The notes under the pieces were generated by a model. The model worked only from the letters and a program-made list of their open reading frames with translations. It was not told the DNA's origin and did no database searches. A stretch of DNA of 64,000 bases from NCBI GenBank assembly GCA_009908855.1, contig JAAAOM010000048.1, positions 1 through 64,000 of the forward strand. The letters are read 5' to 3'. Shown piece after piece: positions 53,445 to 62,226 of the stretch (position 1 is the first letter of the stretch; the number at the start of each line of letters is the position of its first letter). Source of the DNA: Bacteroidota bacterium (GTDB lineage: Bacteria; Bacteroidota; Bacteroidia; Bacteroidales; JAAAOM01). The position numbers were made by a program, and so were the translations under genes.

Positions 53445-56400
53445 TTAGAAATCTAAATTAAATGAAAGATAAAAGAGCATGGGTTGAATCACGTTATTTT
53501 CAACGCCCCATGAAAAATCAAGCCTTACAAAATAACCCAATAATTGTGTTCGAACGCCAAACCCGTAACCATAAACAATGGGATCGCGATTGGTATCAAC
53601 AACCAACGTAACCGGATTTTGCTCAAGTGTTTGTGTGTCGTAAGCATTTTTGCCTGAGTAAGGTGTTAATCCGGTCCAGGCAGAACCCGCATCAAAAAAG
53701 CCAACCACCTGGAAATTATTCAGAAATCCTGAACTCAATGGCCTGTTAATGAGGTATCGGATGATGGGCCAACGCAATTCCTGGTTAAAAATCATGAAAT
53801 TATTTCCATTGCGTATGTTTTGCTGAAACCCGCGCATGTTAGTGGCTAAACTACGATAGGCATAATTTTTATCCTGATCGACAGGAATTTCTGACAGCGG
53901 AATAAATTGTTGAAAGCCGATATTACCACGAAAAAAATTATTGATTGGCAACCAGTTATCTACTCCGCCTAAAAAATACACAATCGGAGCGCTTCCAAAA
54001 GATGTGCTTCCTGCAAATCGCGTTGCCAAAATTAGATCGCGGTGTATTTTCAGGTAATTCCTAAAATCACCTCCCAGGGTAAATAAATTGTCATAAGCAG
54101 GATTTAATTGTTTATAAGCTTCACCGAATATTTTAAATCGCCATCCGTCGTGTAGGTTTGTTCCCAGCGACCGTGTATTGTCAAAAATATAGGACAGTTT
54201 TACACCACCCCAAAAACGTTGCTGATTGCTTTCGCGCAGGGTTAATTCATTGATGGGTAAATATATAATATTGCTATGGCGCAGTGACCAGGTACTTTCA
54301 AAGGCGGCTACCTGGCTAAACGGGTACCGTCGTACATAAAATCCATGATTACTGATTGTTTTGATGGGTGTATTCGCATTTTGGTTAACGATTGATTGGC
54401 GGTGATAAACCAGCTGGTGATCAATTCGGTGCTTTAAGTTTTCAATGCTTAACAGATATTCCAACCCATCAAAGCTGGGTGTGAATCCAAAACCCGCAAT
54501 CAGCTTATAATCCTCGAACAAATCGTTGGCGCCCACTTTTTGAAGCAGATTGAAGCTGGGATTGTAAAATGCATCTTCACCTGTAAAAACCTGGTATGAT
54601 TGATTAAGAAAACTAAAACTAATTTGATTTACCAAGTGATTCACATAAAAGGTAGGTTGGTAAATACGTATCTTTTTATCTTCCCGGGCGGTATCCAATA
54701 CAATATCCAGGTTCCACTTATTCAGTTTATTGCTGTAATAATTAATTTTTTCTTTTTCGAAGATATAATTGTTGATATCCACAATGCCATCATCAAGTAT
54801 TATGGTATCATTATCCGCTACAATGCGATTGTTTTCAATGGCAGTGATGGGGATTACCTGTTTCTTGACATTATTAATACTATCCTGTTGTTTGTATGCT
54901 TCTTGTTGCTGCCTGATATATCTGGTTTGAAAAGGAAGTTTATCTCCCTTTTTTTCCTTAAGCATTTCGCCCTTGTAGATATTATATTTTTTATCATAAT
55001 ATACAACCTCTACAAACTCGTTGGTTTGGGGGTTGTAGTCAAATTCACTGATGTTATAAGCATAATTGGTTAATGGGCTGGTTCGGGAAAAATAGCGGTA
55101 ATGAATGGTAGTATCAATAAAAGCAATGGTTGAGTCAAACTGACTGATATATCGATTACGAATACCATTGGCATCACTTAAAAAAAGATATTCATTTTTG
55201 TCATACTCAATAGGTTGCATTTCATTGGTAAACTCATAATTATCGAGCCTGAATAATTCATCAGAACCTTTGTTATACTCGTGAATGAATAAATCGAATG
55301 TAGGCGCTGTTTTTTCAGTACTTTCTTCGATATTACGAAACCGTGTAACCCGATTTGATGAGAATATTATATCATCACCACCATTGATAAATGCGGGATT
55401 AAAATCATCAGCAATGTCATTTGTGATTTGTTCATTGGTTGAAGAAGCCAGGGTATGCACATAAATATCTGTACGGCCATTGCGTACACCGCTTATAACC
55501 AGCTTCGAGCCATCGGGAGAGTACGAAAAATCCAATACCTTTTCAAAATACAATAAATTCCGTACATCGAGTTCGTCACTATAAACGGTGTAAAAATATA
55601 ATTTAATGCCCCCCTCCTCCTCGGTTATAAAGCTAAGTATCCGGCCTGAAGGATGCCAGGCCAATACCGGATAGCTATGATCAACAATTTGTTCGATTTT
55701 ATGTCCATCACGCAGGATCACTTTTTTTCGGTCTGTTGCCAGCTCATGCATCCAAACTTTATACCTTCCCAGGTAATTTGTTGTATATGCTACATATTTA
55801 CCCGTACTATTCATTGTAGCCTGTGCGTATAACCGTTGCTTTCGTGATCGCTTTAATACTTTTTGTCCTTTGGAGGGGTAGGTTAAATCATCGGGATAAT
55901 CTGAAAATTTTTCAAGGTAAAAATCATACCACTCCTCTGTTAGCTGTTTAATATCAATGCCACCTAATGCATATACAAAACCCATATTATATTTTTTATT
56001 CACGCGGGTCAGGTACAAAATATTGGGTATTACATCGTCTCCATAGGTTTTGGCAATATAACGCCACATTGAATGTCCGGCATACACAGCATCATCGCCG
56101 TAAAGCCGGTTAAATTTTTTATATTTCCCGTTTAGTATTCCGTCTTTCACGCGGTTTTCAACTTCCAGGTTCCAGCCTTCGGATAAATAGGAAATAAGCC
56201 CCTCTTCATACCATTCTGGCAGATTTAACAAGGTTGAATTGGCCAAATTATCTTTCAGTTCCGCGCCATATAACATTTCGTTGGATAAAACCTGACTAAT
56301 GGCCTTAGTTATTTGTTCTTTTAGTTGATTATGATCGCCGTTGAAATATATAAAAACCTTGTTTCTGGAAAGTTGGGTAACGCCACCAATGTTATATTCT

Positions 56401-56744
56401 TCTTTTCCGGTAACCAGTCCGATATTGCTTTGTCTGAATTCAGACAGGTTATTGAAAACTATAAATATCAAGCGATTATCAAGTGTATAATCGAAATAGC
56501 GTTCCATGCGGGTAATTTCTTTTTCAGCCGTAGAAGCCACATCTTCAGCCAATTCCTTTCCAAACTGATTAAAATAAATATCATAATTTTCATAGCGGTA
56601 AAACTGCCAGTAAAAGTCCTGGTATTGCACTCGGTTTTTACCAAACCGCATTTGATGCCCGTTATAAAACTGTGCCTGTGCAATTGCAGTATATAAAAAC
56701 AGGAAAAAAAGAGAAATTGCTATTTTTCGGTTCCGATGTTTCAC
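53445..56744 (-). CDS. TolB-like propeller fused to peptidase-MA-like and outer-membrane barrel domains
   Basis: A large secreted protein of 1099 residues. The N-terminus is a Sec signal peptide (basic MKHRNRK, hydrophobic core, ending AQAQF). Residues about 30-230 resemble the peptidase-MA fold (DIYFNQFGKELAEDVASTAE, then LPEWYEEGLISYLSEGW), but the usual HExxH is absent (KAISQVLSNEMLY occupies that region), so proteolysis is doubtful. PD40/TolB-like repeats follow at about 300-560 (HPSGRILSFITEEEGG, SPDGSKLVISGVRNGRTDIY). The last 400 residues form an Omp85-like surface-antigen barrel (FFDAGSAWTGLTPYSG, then FVRLDFSWG and the terminal LFYLSFNLDF). It probably sits in the outer membrane with the propeller in the periplasm. 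It begins a three-gene run. Confidence 0.8.
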   Translation of the reverse strand: MKHRNRKIAISLFFLFLYTAIAQAQFYNGHQMRFGKNRVQYQDFYWQFYRYENYDIYFNQFGKELAEDVASTAEKEITRMERYFDYTLDNRLIFIVFNNLSEFRQSNIGLVTGKEEYNIGGVTQLSRNKVFIYFNGDHNQLKEQITKAISQVLSNEMLYGAELKDNLANSTLLNLPEWYEEGLISYLSEGWNLEVENRVKDGILNGKYKKFNRLYGDDAVYAGHSMWRYIAKTYGDDVIPNILYLTRVNKKYNMGFVYALGGIDIKQLTEEWYDFYLEKFSDYPDDLTYPSKGQKVLKRSRKQRLYAQATMNSTGKYVAYTTNYLGRYKVWMHELATDRKKVILRDGHKIEQIVDHSYPVLAWHPSGRILSFITEEEGGIKLYFYTVYSDELDVRNLLYFEKVLDFSYSPDGSKLVISGVRNGRTDIYVHTLASSTNEQITNDIADDFNPAFINGGDDIIFSSNRVTRFRNIEESTEKTAPTFDLFIHEYNKGSDELFRLDNYEFTNEMQPIEYDKNEYLFLSDANGIRNRYISQFDSTIAFIDTTIHYRYFSRTSPLTNYAYNISEFDYNPQTNEFVEVVYYDKKYNIYKGEMLKEKKGDKLPFQTRYIRQQQEAYKQQDSINNVKKQVIPITAIENNRIVADNDTIILDDGIVDINNYIFEKEKINYYSNKLNKWNLDIVLDTAREDKKIRIYQPTFYVNHLVNQISFSFLNQSYQVFTGEDAFYNPSFNLLQKVGANDLFEDYKLIAGFGFTPSFDGLEYLLSIENLKHRIDHQLVYHRQSIVNQNANTPIKTISNHGFYVRRYPFSQVAAFESTWSLRHSNIIYLPINELTLRESNQQRFWGGVKLSYIFDNTRSLGTNLHDGWRFKIFGEAYKQLNPAYDNLFTLGGDFRNYLKIHRDLILATRFAGSTSFGSAPIVYFLGGVDNWLPINNFFRGNIGFQQFIPLSEIPVDQDKNYAYRSLATNMRGFQQNIRNGNNFMIFNQELRWPIIRYLINRPLSSGFLNNFQVVGFFDAGSAWTGLTPYSGKNAYDTQTLEQNPVTLVVDTNRDPIVYGYGFGVRTQLLGYFVRLDFSWGVENNVIQPMLFYLSFNLDF

Positions 56745-56911
56745 CCGATATTTTTATAGGTTAAAATTAATGATATTCGCCAACTTTTATTCATTTTTAT
56801 GGCATCAACGTAAATCATAATTATTGTTAAAAACATTCTTTTAGTAAAGCTGATTCATTAATTTTAAAACCCTTAAAACCTTACTTACGTAATAGTAAAC
56901 CAGTTAAATCA

Positions 56912-58024
56912 ATGATTATATCAAATAAAAAATCGATGAAAAAGAATTATTCTGTTATTTCTGCGATCATGCTTTTTGTATGTATTTCATTATCAGCACA
57001 GACAGTAGACCCGAATATTGATTTTCATAAGTTAGAACATGATTTTGGAACCATCGAAGAAACAGATGGTAAAGTAAATTACAAATTTGAATTTACCAAT
57101 ATTGGCAGTAAGCCGGTAATTGTAAGCAATGTGCATGCATCGTGCGGCTGTACTACCCCGGAATGGACCAAACAACCGGTGTTGCCCGGAACTTCGGGAT
57201 TTGTTGAAGTAAGCTATAACCCGGCCAATCGACCCGGACCATTCAGAAAAAGTATTACCATAACCTCCAATGCTGTGAATTCTCCCATAACCCTGTATAT
57301 TAAAGGCAATGTAAAGGGCGAAGAGAAAAGTATTATGCGAAATTATCGTTATAAAATTGGTGATCTAAGGTTAACATCAAACCACATCTCACTGGGAAAT
57401 ATTGCAAATGGCGAGACCGGAAGCACAACTGTTGATGTAATGAATAGCAGCAATCATAATTTAGCACTCAGTTTCAAAAATGTTCCTGATTATATAACCA
57501 TTGAAGCGCAGCCAAATACCCTTAAATCACAGGAAAGCGGCCAAATTAAAGTTACATTTAATGCAGCTCAAATCAACGACTGGGATTTCATCTTAAACCG
57601 AATTGAATTATTGTTAAACAATCAACAAGTACCCGATAACAGAATCTCAGTTTCAGCAGTTGTTGTTGAGGATTTTTCAGATCTGTCGGATCAGGAGCTG
57701 GCCGAGGCACCCAAGGTATATTATCCGGAGAAAACATTTGACTTTGGTTCCATAAATGCCGATGACAAACCAGTTAGCTATAATTTTATAGTGAAAAACA
57801 ATGGTAAAAGTGATTTGATCATACGTAAAGTGAAGGCTAGTTGTGGATGTACTGCTGTTAAACCTGAAAAAAATATCCTGGCTCCGGGTGAAAGCACCCA
57901 ATTAAAAGCAACCTTCAATCCTGCCGGAAGATCAGGCTCACAAAGAAAAAGCATTACCATTATAACCAACGACCCTGTAAACTATAAATCTATTTTATGG
58001 GTGAAAGGAAATGTTGAAAAATAG
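56912..58024 (+). CDS. Secreted protein with two DUF1573 domains
   Basis: A 370-residue exported protein: N-terminal signal (MKKNYSVISAIMLFV, then LSAQT), followed by two DUF1573 domains at about residues 35-135 and 255-355. Each contains the family's pattern of HDFGTIEETDGKVNYKFEFT-like strands and a conserved SCGCT (HASCGCTTPEW and KASCGCTAVKPE). The fold is an Ig-like ASH/PapD-type beta sandwich. ATG 56912 is the first start, but ATG 56936 gives a more typical signal. It is a single gene with a strong terminator behind it. Function unknown; common in Bacteroidota. Confidence 0.85.
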   Translation: MIISNKKSMKKNYSVISAIMLFVCISLSAQTVDPNIDFHKLEHDFGTIEETDGKVNYKFEFTNIGSKPVIVSNVHASCGCTTPEWTKQPVLPGTSGFVEVSYNPANRPGPFRKSITITSNAVNSPITLYIKGNVKGEEKSIMRNYRYKIGDLRLTSNHISLGNIANGETGSTTVDVMNSSNHNLALSFKNVPDYITIEAQPNTLKSQESGQIKVTFNAAQINDWDFILNRIELLLNNQQVPDNRISVSAVVVEDFSDLSDQELAEAPKVYYPEKTFDFGSINADDKPVSYNFIVKNNGKSDLIIRKVKASCGCTAVKPEKNILAPGESTQLKATFNPAGRSGSQRKSITIITNDPVNYKSILWVKGNVEK

Positions 58025-58048
58025 TGCTTACTAATTTTTTAAATTTAC

Positions 58049-58079
58049 ATCCCTTGTCGTTAATTGACAGGGGATTTTC
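58049..58079 (+). terminator. Terminator after the DUF1573 gene
   Basis: ATCCCTTGTC (58049-58058) and GACAGGGGAT (58066-58075) pair over 10 bp with a 7-nt loop, followed by a short T run. It lies 25 nt after the DUF1573 stop. Confidence 0.75.
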
Positions 58080-58153
58080 AATTCATACCACCGGCCTAAT
58101 TTTCTATTTTCGCAACACAATAAGGATGTTTCTTTGAATTATGAATTAAATGC

Positions 58154-59386
58154 ATGATTAAAACTGAATTCCTTCTTTCTGCTAAACACAGCCATGATTA
58201 TGAATGTACTAAATGGATAATTAATTTTCAGAAAGTGATTCTTATATTGCTGATAATGCATTGGTTCAACGAAATGTGTGCCCTTGCGTCAGATTCTTTA
58301 ATCTGTGATACCACCAATGAACATTACCAAACATCAGAAATTGATCCAAATAAACCAAACCGGGATGACGGGATTAACATCGCTACAAATAATATACAGG
58401 TTAGTTCACGGTTTCTGACAGGTTTTATTGGAGATCCTGAGTATAATTTTCAGCACATCATTCAGGGATATCCGGTCGGAATAAATATTGATCTCAGTAC
58501 CCATTTTACTCCGGGAGTTTACTCATCCGATAATACCGCATACGCTTTCCGAAAAGGATTGAATTTCTATCGTATTCATTTGGCCAACCCGGATGTATTG
58601 GGATCGGTGATGGCCGTAACACCCTTCCTGGAATGTGCGATATATATTAATGAATTATTTTCACCTTCCTTACGAATAGGAATGGGATTGGCCTATGCAG
58701 ATAAACCTCATCATAGGCTTGAGAATTATAAAAACACACTTATCGGATCACATTTTAATGTATCGCTATCATCCAAATTACTTCTCAATATTAGGGTTAG
58801 CCGGAATATTGATTTACAGGGCGGGTTATCCGTAATACATATATCGAATGGTAACACGGTAACACCTAACGACGGAATAAATCTGTTTAGTGTCGAAAGC
58901 GGTATTTCCTGTCATTTTTATACAAAAAATTCCCAAAAACCAACCAGGCACAAAACCAAAACCGGTCGGAACAATTATATGTGTCTCACAACAATGGCAT
59001 CCGTTACTAACTTCCAGCATGAGGTACAAACCGGATTCAATTATTATACACTGATGGCGGAATGGATACATTTATTAAATCCTTATTTAGGCCTTGGTCT
59101 GGGAATTGATTTTACACATAACAATGCCAGTGCAGAAAAGGTATCTTTTGACCCAATTTTACCGGCTGAAAATAATCAGTTAGGTATTAAGGGCATTGCC
59201 GAAGTGCCGCTAAATAATTTCAGTATCATGCTGCAAATAGGCATTATAAATAACAATACATACCGCATGTACAACTGGCTTGTATTCAGACACACGGTTT
59301 ACAAAAATTTGTACTTAAATTTATCCTACAGGGCTTACGGGTTTACAGAAGGCCATTTAGGCTGGGGAATTGGAATAAAATTATAG
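58154..59386 (+). CDS. PagL-like outer-membrane protein (lipid A deacylase family)
   Basis: A 410-residue protein with a hydrophobic N-terminal export segment (about residues 25-46) and an outer-membrane barrel. The PagL/acyloxyacyl-hydrolase signature appears as LSVIHISNGNTVTPNDGIN, with His and Ser placed as in HxSN of PagL, where they form the catalytic pair. SLRIGMGLAYADKPHHR, then NTLIGSHFNVSLSSKLL are also family-like, and the protein ends GHLGWGIGIKL. It is longer than classical PagL. Role in lipid A remodelling is inferred. The next gene starts 2 nt later, so the pair is an operon. Confidence 0.75.
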   Translation: MIKTEFLLSAKHSHDYECTKWIINFQKVILILLIMHWFNEMCALASDSLICDTTNEHYQTSEIDPNKPNRDDGINIATNNIQVSSRFLTGFIGDPEYNFQHIIQGYPVGINIDLSTHFTPGVYSSDNTAYAFRKGLNFYRIHLANPDVLGSVMAVTPFLECAIYINELFSPSLRIGMGLAYADKPHHRLENYKNTLIGSHFNVSLSSKLLLNIRVSRNIDLQGGLSVIHISNGNTVTPNDGINLFSVESGISCHFYTKNSQKPTRHKTKTGRNNYMCLTTMASVTNFQHEVQTGFNYYTLMAEWIHLLNPYLGLGLGIDFTHNNASAEKVSFDPILPAENNQLGIKGIAEVPLNNFSIMLQIGIINNNTYRMYNWLVFRHTVYKNLYLNLSYRAYGFTEGHLGWGIGIKL

Positions 59387-59388
59387 AC

Positions 59389-60132
59389 ATGAAAAACATA
59401 TTGTTCATTCTGCTTTTTATTATTTCATTCACAGGTTGCGAAAAGTGGATGCCCGAAGGTGAATTGGTAACGCGTCATCATTTCATAACAGCAGTTAATC
59501 ATTTATTCGTAAATGAAAATATACATGTAACCATTGTGCCTGCATGGGAAAACAGCATTGAAATAACCGCACCAAAGAAATTGATCGACGGTATAACCTA
59601 TCAGGTGGAAGCAGATTCATTGCGCTTACGAAACAGAAATAAGCATAATTGGCTCTATTATGATGATTCAGTTCATGTAACCATCTATTTTGGTAATCGG
59701 TTGGCATCCATCAACTCAAAAGGTACGGGTAATATTGTCTCAACCGGACAAATAAACACACATAATCTTTTATTATATGCCTGGGAAGGTTCGGGGAGGT
59801 ATGCGCTTGATGTAAATGTATCGCATCAGTTGCGAATTATTGCCCATTCAAAAACCACCACCGATTTTATAATCTCCGGCCAATCCACTATTTTATCAAC
59901 TGGAATAAATGGGCGAGGGGTAGTAAACACCACTGAAATGTATTGTAGCAATGCCGGTATTGTGCACAACGGCCCAAATGATCTTTATATATACACTGAT
60001 TTCAGCCTTCGTGCACAAATTGCCAGTTCGGGAAATGTTTATTTCGTGGGTAATCCCGAAAAAATTGTGGAAACAATTTCGCAAGGCAGCACCGGTAAAC
60101 TTATAGCCTTAGACAAAGCAACTACAGAATAA
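59389..60132 (+). CDS. GIN-domain (DUF2807) lipoprotein
   Basis: A 247-residue lipoprotein: signal MKNILFILLFIISFTGCEKW with the lipobox FTGC, then a right-handed beta-helix-like DUF2807/GIN head domain. Family-like parts are NENIHVTIVPAWENSIEITA, then LASINSKGTGNIVSTGQINT and SGNVYFVGNPEKIVETISQG near the end. The role is unknown; such proteins are very common in Bacteroidota envelopes. It is coupled with the PagL-like gene (2-nt gap). Confidence 0.85.
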   Translation: MKNILFILLFIISFTGCEKWMPEGELVTRHHFITAVNHLFVNENIHVTIVPAWENSIEITAPKKLIDGITYQVEADSLRLRNRNKHNWLYYDDSVHVTIYFGNRLASINSKGTGNIVSTGQINTHNLLLYAWEGSGRYALDVNVSHQLRIIAHSKTTTDFIISGQSTILSTGINGRGVVNTTEMYCSNAGIVHNGPNDLYIYTDFSLRAQIASSGNVYFVGNPEKIVETISQGSTGKLIALDKATTE

Positions 60133-60200
60133 CCATTGTACTTCTTTCCGGATATATTAAAAATTACCATGACAGGTAATTTTTCTACCGGATTAATGCA

Positions 60201-61277
60201 TTAACGAATATCGAAGTCCACCCTTAGCTCATCGGTAATTTCCTTAAGTTCTTTGGCTACAGCCGGCAAAATGGCTATTCCTTCTTTTTGGAGTTTTTCT
60301 TCCTGGGCTCTTTCAGGGTCACCGGGTATGACAACATTGGGTTTCCCTGGAGCACTTTTGGCATTGCGATGTGTTTCGATCCATTTGTCCATTTGCATTT
60401 TAAAATCACCGGCAGGTTGAAAAGCATCAATGCGCATGGCACCAAAAAAGTGGCCTGTACCCTCTCCTACCTGATCATCACGAACTGGTAAATAAGCCAC
60501 TGAGGGCGGAACAAAAGGGCCAAAGTTGGCGCCGGACAAAACAGCCGAAAATATATCAACGATTGATGCCATGCAATATCCTTTATGGCCACCTGATTCA
60601 AAATCGCCACCCAGTGTAAGCATTGAACCGCCCTCTTTTAAAATGGCCGGATCATTAGAGGGATTCCCATCTTTATCCTGCACATAACCAAATCTCACTT
60701 TTTCACCTTTTTTTTCGGATACCGCCAACTTACCGCGCGCAATTGGGGTGGTGGAAAAGTCAGCCACGAATGGCGGTTGTTTATCCGCAGGTATGGCCAC
60801 AGCCACCGGATTGGTTCCGAGTAGCCGACTTACCGAAAAAGTAGGAGCTACCAACGGATTGGCATTGGTCATACATATTCCGATCATATCATGTTCTAAT
60901 GCCATCATGGAATAATAGCCTGCAATGCCATAGTGATTGGAGCCTCGGGTTGATACCCATCCTGTTCCGACATTTTTTGCCTTTTCAATGGCCGTTTCCA
61001 TGGATTTGGTTGCGGCAATCATTCCTATGCCGCTATCTCCATCTACCACCGCTGTACCAGGTGTTTCATGAACAATACGGATATTGGGTTGAACATTAAT
61101 CCGATTGGCTTTCCACAACTGAAAATAGTCTTTGATACGGATCATCCCATGCGAAGGAAGACCACGTAATTCGGCCGCTACAAAAACTTTCGCTGCCCTA
61201 TTGGCATCTTCCGATGAACATCCCATTTTCTCGAATATGGTTGCTGTCAGCTTGTGTAAATAATCTGGTGAATACAT
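60201..61277 (-). CDS. Ldh-family (malate/lactate/ureidoglycolate type) NAD(P) oxidoreductase
   Basis: A 358-residue dehydrogenase of the type-2 malate/L-lactate/ureidoglycolate group, unrelated to Rossmann-fold LDH. Typical motifs are ELRGLPSHGMIRIKDYF (catalytic His, about residues 33-49), VDGDSGIGMIAATKSMETAI, WVSTRGSNHYGIAGYYSMMA (about residues 102-121), CMTNANPLVAP, FVADFSTTPIARGKLAV and GGHKGYCMASIVDIFSAVLS. Candidate substrates are 2-hydroxy acids such as malate, lactate or 2,3-diketogulonate; the exact one cannot be told. A single gene with a 214-nt upstream gap. Confidence 0.9.
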   Translation of the reverse strand: MYSPDYLHKLTATIFEKMGCSSEDANRAAKVFVAAELRGLPSHGMIRIKDYFQLWKANRINVQPNIRIVHETPGTAVVDGDSGIGMIAATKSMETAIEKAKNVGTGWVSTRGSNHYGIAGYYSMMALEHDMIGICMTNANPLVAPTFSVSRLLGTNPVAVAIPADKQPPFVADFSTTPIARGKLAVSEKKGEKVRFGYVQDKDGNPSNDPAILKEGGSMLTLGGDFESGGHKGYCMASIVDIFSAVLSGANFGPFVPPSVAYLPVRDDQVGEGTGHFFGAMRIDAFQPAGDFKMQMDKWIETHRNAKSAPGKPNVVIPGDPERAQEEKLQKEGIAILPAVAKELKEITDELRVDFDIR

Positions 61278-61364
61278 TTTTTAATAATTTGATAGATGGA
61301 TATTTTGGCGAGCCAAGATAAATAATTCTTTTTTACATTGATCTTGTAATTTCTCATAAAGTTA

Positions 61365-61472
61365 TTATTTCACCGGTAAGGTTTTGATAAATTCTACTTT
61401 AACATTCCGAAAATTATCCGAAATATCTCCAATAATCTTGCCTTCTGCTACCTGTTCTTTATTCTGCCATAA
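61365..61472 (-). pseudogene. Possible C-terminal remnant of an unidentified gene
   Basis: In the gap between the Ldh-type gene and ubiE one minus-strand frame reads about 35 codons without a start and ends cleanly (LWQNKEQVAEGKIIGDIS, then DNFRNVKVEFIKTLPVK, stop at 61365). A stop precedes it and no ATG is present. The text is protein-like (alternating charged and beta-forming residues), but no family is recognised and it may be chance. Confidence 0.3.
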
Positions 61473-61477
61473 TCAGT

Positions 61478-61485
61478 TATATTTG
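61478..61485 (+). promoter_or_regulatory. -7 promoter element of ubiE/porT
   Basis: TATATTTG matches TAnnTTTG exactly and ends 6 nt before the ubiE ATG (61492), so the transcript would be almost leaderless. No good TTTG was found at -33. Confidence 0.45.
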
Positions 61486-61491
61486 TAGGCT

Positions 61492-62226
61492 ATGAATAAA
61501 TCGACACACATAAAACCTTATCAATCAGAAAAAAGTAAGAAAGAGCAGATTGAGGCAATGTTCGATAATATCGCGCACAAATATGATTTTTTGAATCATT
61601 TTCTTTCACTGGGCATTGATAATGGATGGCGGAAAAAAGTAGTTAAGGAATTACAACCCTACAAACCACAACAAATTATTGATATAGCAACAGGTACCGG
61701 AGACCTGGCCATTGCCATCCACAAAAAAATACCTGACGCGCGTATTACTGGTATTGATATTTCGGAAAAAATGTTGGACTATGGCCGAAAGAAAATTTCC
61801 AGGCTACAATTAAAAAGAAATATTGATTTGCAAATCGGTGATGCCGAAAATATTGATTTCCCCGATCAGTATTTTGACGCTGCCACGGTAGCATTTGGCG
61901 TAAGAAATTTTGAGAACCTGCAGAAAGGCCTTGATGAGCTGTACAGAACCCTTAGATCACCCGGTGTATTGGTTATTCTGGAATTTTCGCAACCCGCTTC
62001 ATTCCCTTTTAAACAGTTGTATAATATCTATTTCAAACATATTTTGCCGGTTATGGGAAAGCTTTTCTCCAAAGACAACAGTGCATATACTTATTTGCCA
62101 GAGTCGGTTCAACATTTCCCGCATGGTAAAAAGCTGGCCGACCTGTTACACCACACCGGATTTAAAAAAGTGTCCATAAAAAGACTAACTTTAGGTGTAT
62201 CCTCGTTATATGTATGTGAAAAATAA
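61492..62226 (+). CDS. ubiE: Demethylmenaquinone methyltransferase
   Basis: Methylates demethylmenaquinone to menaquinone, the last step of quinone synthesis. It has 244 residues. The N-terminus SEKSKKEQIEAMFDNIAHKY, then DFLNHFLSLGIDNGWRKK is typical, SAM motif I is IIDIATGTGDLAIAIHKK, and the family signature is YFDAATVAFGVRNFENLQKG. The start is fixed by the conserved N-terminus. It is immediately followed by porT (the stop and the next ATG are adjacent). Confidence 0.95.
   Translation: MNKSTHIKPYQSEKSKKEQIEAMFDNIAHKYDFLNHFLSLGIDNGWRKKVVKELQPYKPQQIIDIATGTGDLAIAIHKKIPDARITGIDISEKMLDYGRKKISRLQLKRNIDLQIGDAENIDFPDQYFDAATVAFGVRNFENLQKGLDELYRTLRSPGVLVILEFSQPASFPFKQLYNIYFKHILPVMGKLFSKDNSAYTYLPESVQHFPHGKKLADLLHHTGFKKVSIKRLTLGVSSLYVCEK

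Noticed and set aside
54600-55073. 157-codon plus-strand frame inside the TolB-like gene
   Set aside because: Antisense to an intact 1099-residue frame, and Ile/Phe-rich as expected from the complement of an AT-rich gene.
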